A stretch of DNA of 64,000 bases from Straminergon stramineum (taxonomy: Eukaryota > Streptophyta > Bryopsida > Hypnales > Calliergonaceae), in assembly GCA_963920665.1 (NCBI GenBank), contig OY987265.1:5213001-5277000 (forward strand), given 5' to 3'. The notes under the pieces were generated by a model. It saw only the letters and a list, made by a program, of their open reading frames with translations. It was not told the DNA's origin and did no database searches. The position numbers and the translations under genes were made by a program. Positions within the stretch are counted from its first letter, which is position 1. The number at the start of each line of letters is the position of its first letter. Positions 61,565-64,000 of this stretch are shown piece by piece.

Positions 61565-64000
61565 TTGTAAGAAATCCTTCTCTTTCCTATAAGTGATTGA
61601 ATACCTATTGTCAATGCATTATCCTCATGAAATAAAGACAATGTAATAATCAATAAATTGACCAAAGATATTGTGCAAAATAAAAAAATTTAGAATACTA
61701 GTAACAAAATTCTTTGTCTATTGAAATGGAGATACAAATTTTTTAATTTGGTTACATTCATAAATGTTGAAAATAAGATTGTTGGTAGAGCTCAAACTAA
61801 ATAAACTTAAAAAGCTATACAAAGAACTTTGTAACTTGTACAAAATTTTATTTCAACATGCACTTTTCAATCACTAGCACGTGCTATAGCACATTTATGC
61901 TCACCGGATAAACCATGCAAAATTCATGTAATTCCAAAAGACTGCCATTGTAAAGAAGTGGGCCATCTGCATTAGAAAGTGCACCATTTTGTGCACCAAA
62001 TGGAGTTGTATATTGAAATTCTACAATAGCATCAAAACAAATCCAAACAAATTAGTTAGAATAAAAAATCCATACACATAAAAATAGCAAGGTCCACAAA
62101 AGATTTCAATTAACAAATATATTATAAATAATCTCAAACAAAGTTACATTAAATCTATCAACCAATTTCTACACAAATTTAGTATCACATAAGAATACAA
62201 AAGTGACAAAATACCATATTCTTAGTCAATATTTGAAAGCAAAAGACATACTCTTAGAATTATAATTTGTAAATATTGCAAGAACAATTCTATTATAGAG
62301 ATTATGCCTCAAAAGAACTAAAGAGAACCATATGCAAGACATTGTATCTCTCTCTTAGAATTCAAATTATCTACTAAAATATGGTAAGACATACACTAGT
62401 GGATTGATCATTGGACAATGATCATCTTTCATGTGGACATCATATGAACAAGGAAATATTGTCATTCTCAAATAGTCAAATATACCCAACCATTCAAATA
62501 TGTGAAAATTTAAATACTCCTCAAACATGTTGCAAGCTAATAATGAATCAAATTGAGAGAACCGTGTATCATTGGCCCCATATCAACACAAAGATAAACT
62601 TGTCACTATTGTATATTTCATTTCATGTAAAATACTCCAAAAAAACCATATTACAAATACAATGTAGATGCTTGTACACAAGAAGTCCACTAGAAAATGA
62701 TTAACATTCTAAAATACAAAACCATAGATAGTGGAAATTACATTTCAAACTACAACAAAAAATTAAATCTTCATCATTACATCAATACTCTTTGACATCC
62801 TTGATTCAAAAGCATACTTCAATATTCTTAAATCTCTATCATGATATTGATTTTCACCCATCTACAAAATCCTTATCGAACTTTAGTTTAATAAGGGAAT
62901 TAGCAACTCCAATCCATTAACATCCATTCTTGACCATTATTTAACAAAAATTTGCACTAGATAGCATCAAGATTGTTTTCCTAGCTTCTCAAAGCCATCT
63001 TACCTTCATGAGTACCAAGTCCATCTTTCCAAAATAGAAACAACATAGTAGTTGTCTAATTTTTAACCATAACTTGTGTTTAGAACCATATCATAGGAGT
63101 TCATTCAAACTTCCTTCAAAATCCTAAACTCTGAGGAGTTCCAACCAAAGTTTTTATTCAGAGAAAGGTGTGGTATCAAAATCACTATCAACTTAGGAAG
63201 GCTACACAACTTTCATCAATCAAGTGCTAGTATTCTTTTCAAATCAATCAAATGTTAGTAATTTTCTATCCTCAAATGACATATGCCTTTTAACTTGCAT
63301 GAAGATGTGAATTTCTAAAACATACAAACATAGCTAAAGAAGGATAGAGTGTTTGATTTCCTTCAAATCCTTCAATGCATTCACATTCATGTTCTATTGA
63401 ACAAAGTGAACATGATGACAATTAATGCTTGAAGGTGATGTCTCCCAATTGGAAGGCCAAACCTATATCATTCCCTAATCTAAGATGGTTAGATATCCTA
63501 AAACAAAAATATATATTGGATTCTTCAATGGACCAACAACAAACATTTCAAACAACAAATGATATTAAAAATTTATCATTCCAAATTTAAAAAAATCATA
63601 ACTACTTGACAAGTTCAAAAAACATAGACAAATGCATGGATTTCTACCCGGAAAATGCGACATCGCGACAAATAGATGTCACACGACGTCCAATAGAGCC
63701 CTTGAGATGTCTAGTTGACTTTTAAGAAAATCATCAAAAATTTATGATTATGATATATTTAAGTTTCATTTCAATGAAGTGTCTCAATTTAATGAATACA
63801 TATTACATTCTAAATTTAGGTTCATAATTATAGTGAGATTTTAATTTTTCTGAGTTGTCAACAATGGACTTACACGATGGGTTGTGACGAGGTATCGACA
63901 CTTTGTCTAATACGACACGCGACGTCAGACGTTTTACACGACACCAAAACCCAAAGTTATGTCCAATAAGACAACCTTGGATAAAAGTGGTTTGTATGCA
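61565..64000. other. Upstream flank of the receptor gene, AT-rich
   Basis: Expected to hold the receptor's promoter and any first exon. On the minus strand 62,020-61,905 is open between an AG acceptor and a CCG/GTGAGC donor (FGAQNGALSNADGPLLYNG), but its phase does not match the acceptors near 61,600, so I do not include it. The remainder to 63,630 is AT-rich without recognisable genes. No promoter element is claimed. Confidence 0.4.
63640..64000. repeat. CpG-containing dispersed repeat, cut by window end
   Basis: Dense in 'cgacac', 'gacgtc' and 'acacgacg' words ('acgacacgcgacgtcag' near 63,923), against a CpG-poor background. It shares a 16-bp sequence with one mismatch, inverted, with 43,279-43,294. 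It is probably part of a transposon that continues beyond the window. Confidence 0.4.

Overview
Eukaryotic land-plant nuclear DNA: AT-rich, gene-poor, intron-containing and full of transposons. The most telling gene is a protein kinase/NB-ARC/LRR fusion on the minus strand at about 55.2-61.5 kb. This 'PNL' receptor class is known from mosses, and there is also a moss-style F-box/kelch pseudogene. I therefore infer a bryophyte, most likely a moss; the species cannot be read from the sequence.

Layout. 1-9.1 kb: intergenic DNA with small inverted-repeat elements and local duplications. 9.17-10.5 kb (minus): F-box/kelch pseudogene with three frameshifts. 11,666-31,924: a 20.3-kb CACTA (En/Spm) transposon with 28-bp terminal inverted repeats and an AGA target-site duplication. 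It carries a minus-strand TNP2-type transposase gene (12.88-18.04 kb), a SET-domain exon (17.13-17.72 kb) and a divergently transcribed plus-strand TNP1/TnpA-like gene (about 25.5-30.6 kb). Its insertion site lies in a sequence whose paralogue at 5.6-7.2 kb still shows the empty site. 32.6-47.7 kb: AT-rich repeat debris (MITE-like elements, a LINE remnant, a tRNA-like sequence, a motif cluster). 47.7-61.5 kb: the receptor gene, split inside its LRR array by a second, 6.4-kb CACTA-family element (48,807-55,248, target-site duplication CCC). 61.6-64 kb: AT-rich upstream sequence ending in a CpG-containing dispersed repeat.

How the parts connect. The second element is a non-autonomous, rearranged relative of the first: same termini, same AGTCAT-type motifs and decayed pieces of the same transposase. 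Removing it with one copy of CCC restores an uninterrupted 24-residue LRR reading frame. The original receptor thus had about 56 near-identical LRRs; the present reading frame ends after about 42. The 20-kb element has a full set of CACTA genes, but its transposase carries three in-frame TGA codons and its second gene one TAG, so this copy is probably no longer autonomous.

Most notable: the SET-domain coding exon inside a CACTA transposon, in phase with the transposase's N-terminal zinc-binding exon; the element-specific motif present in introns as well as at the ends; and the highly homogenised, modular LRR array disrupted by a transposon.
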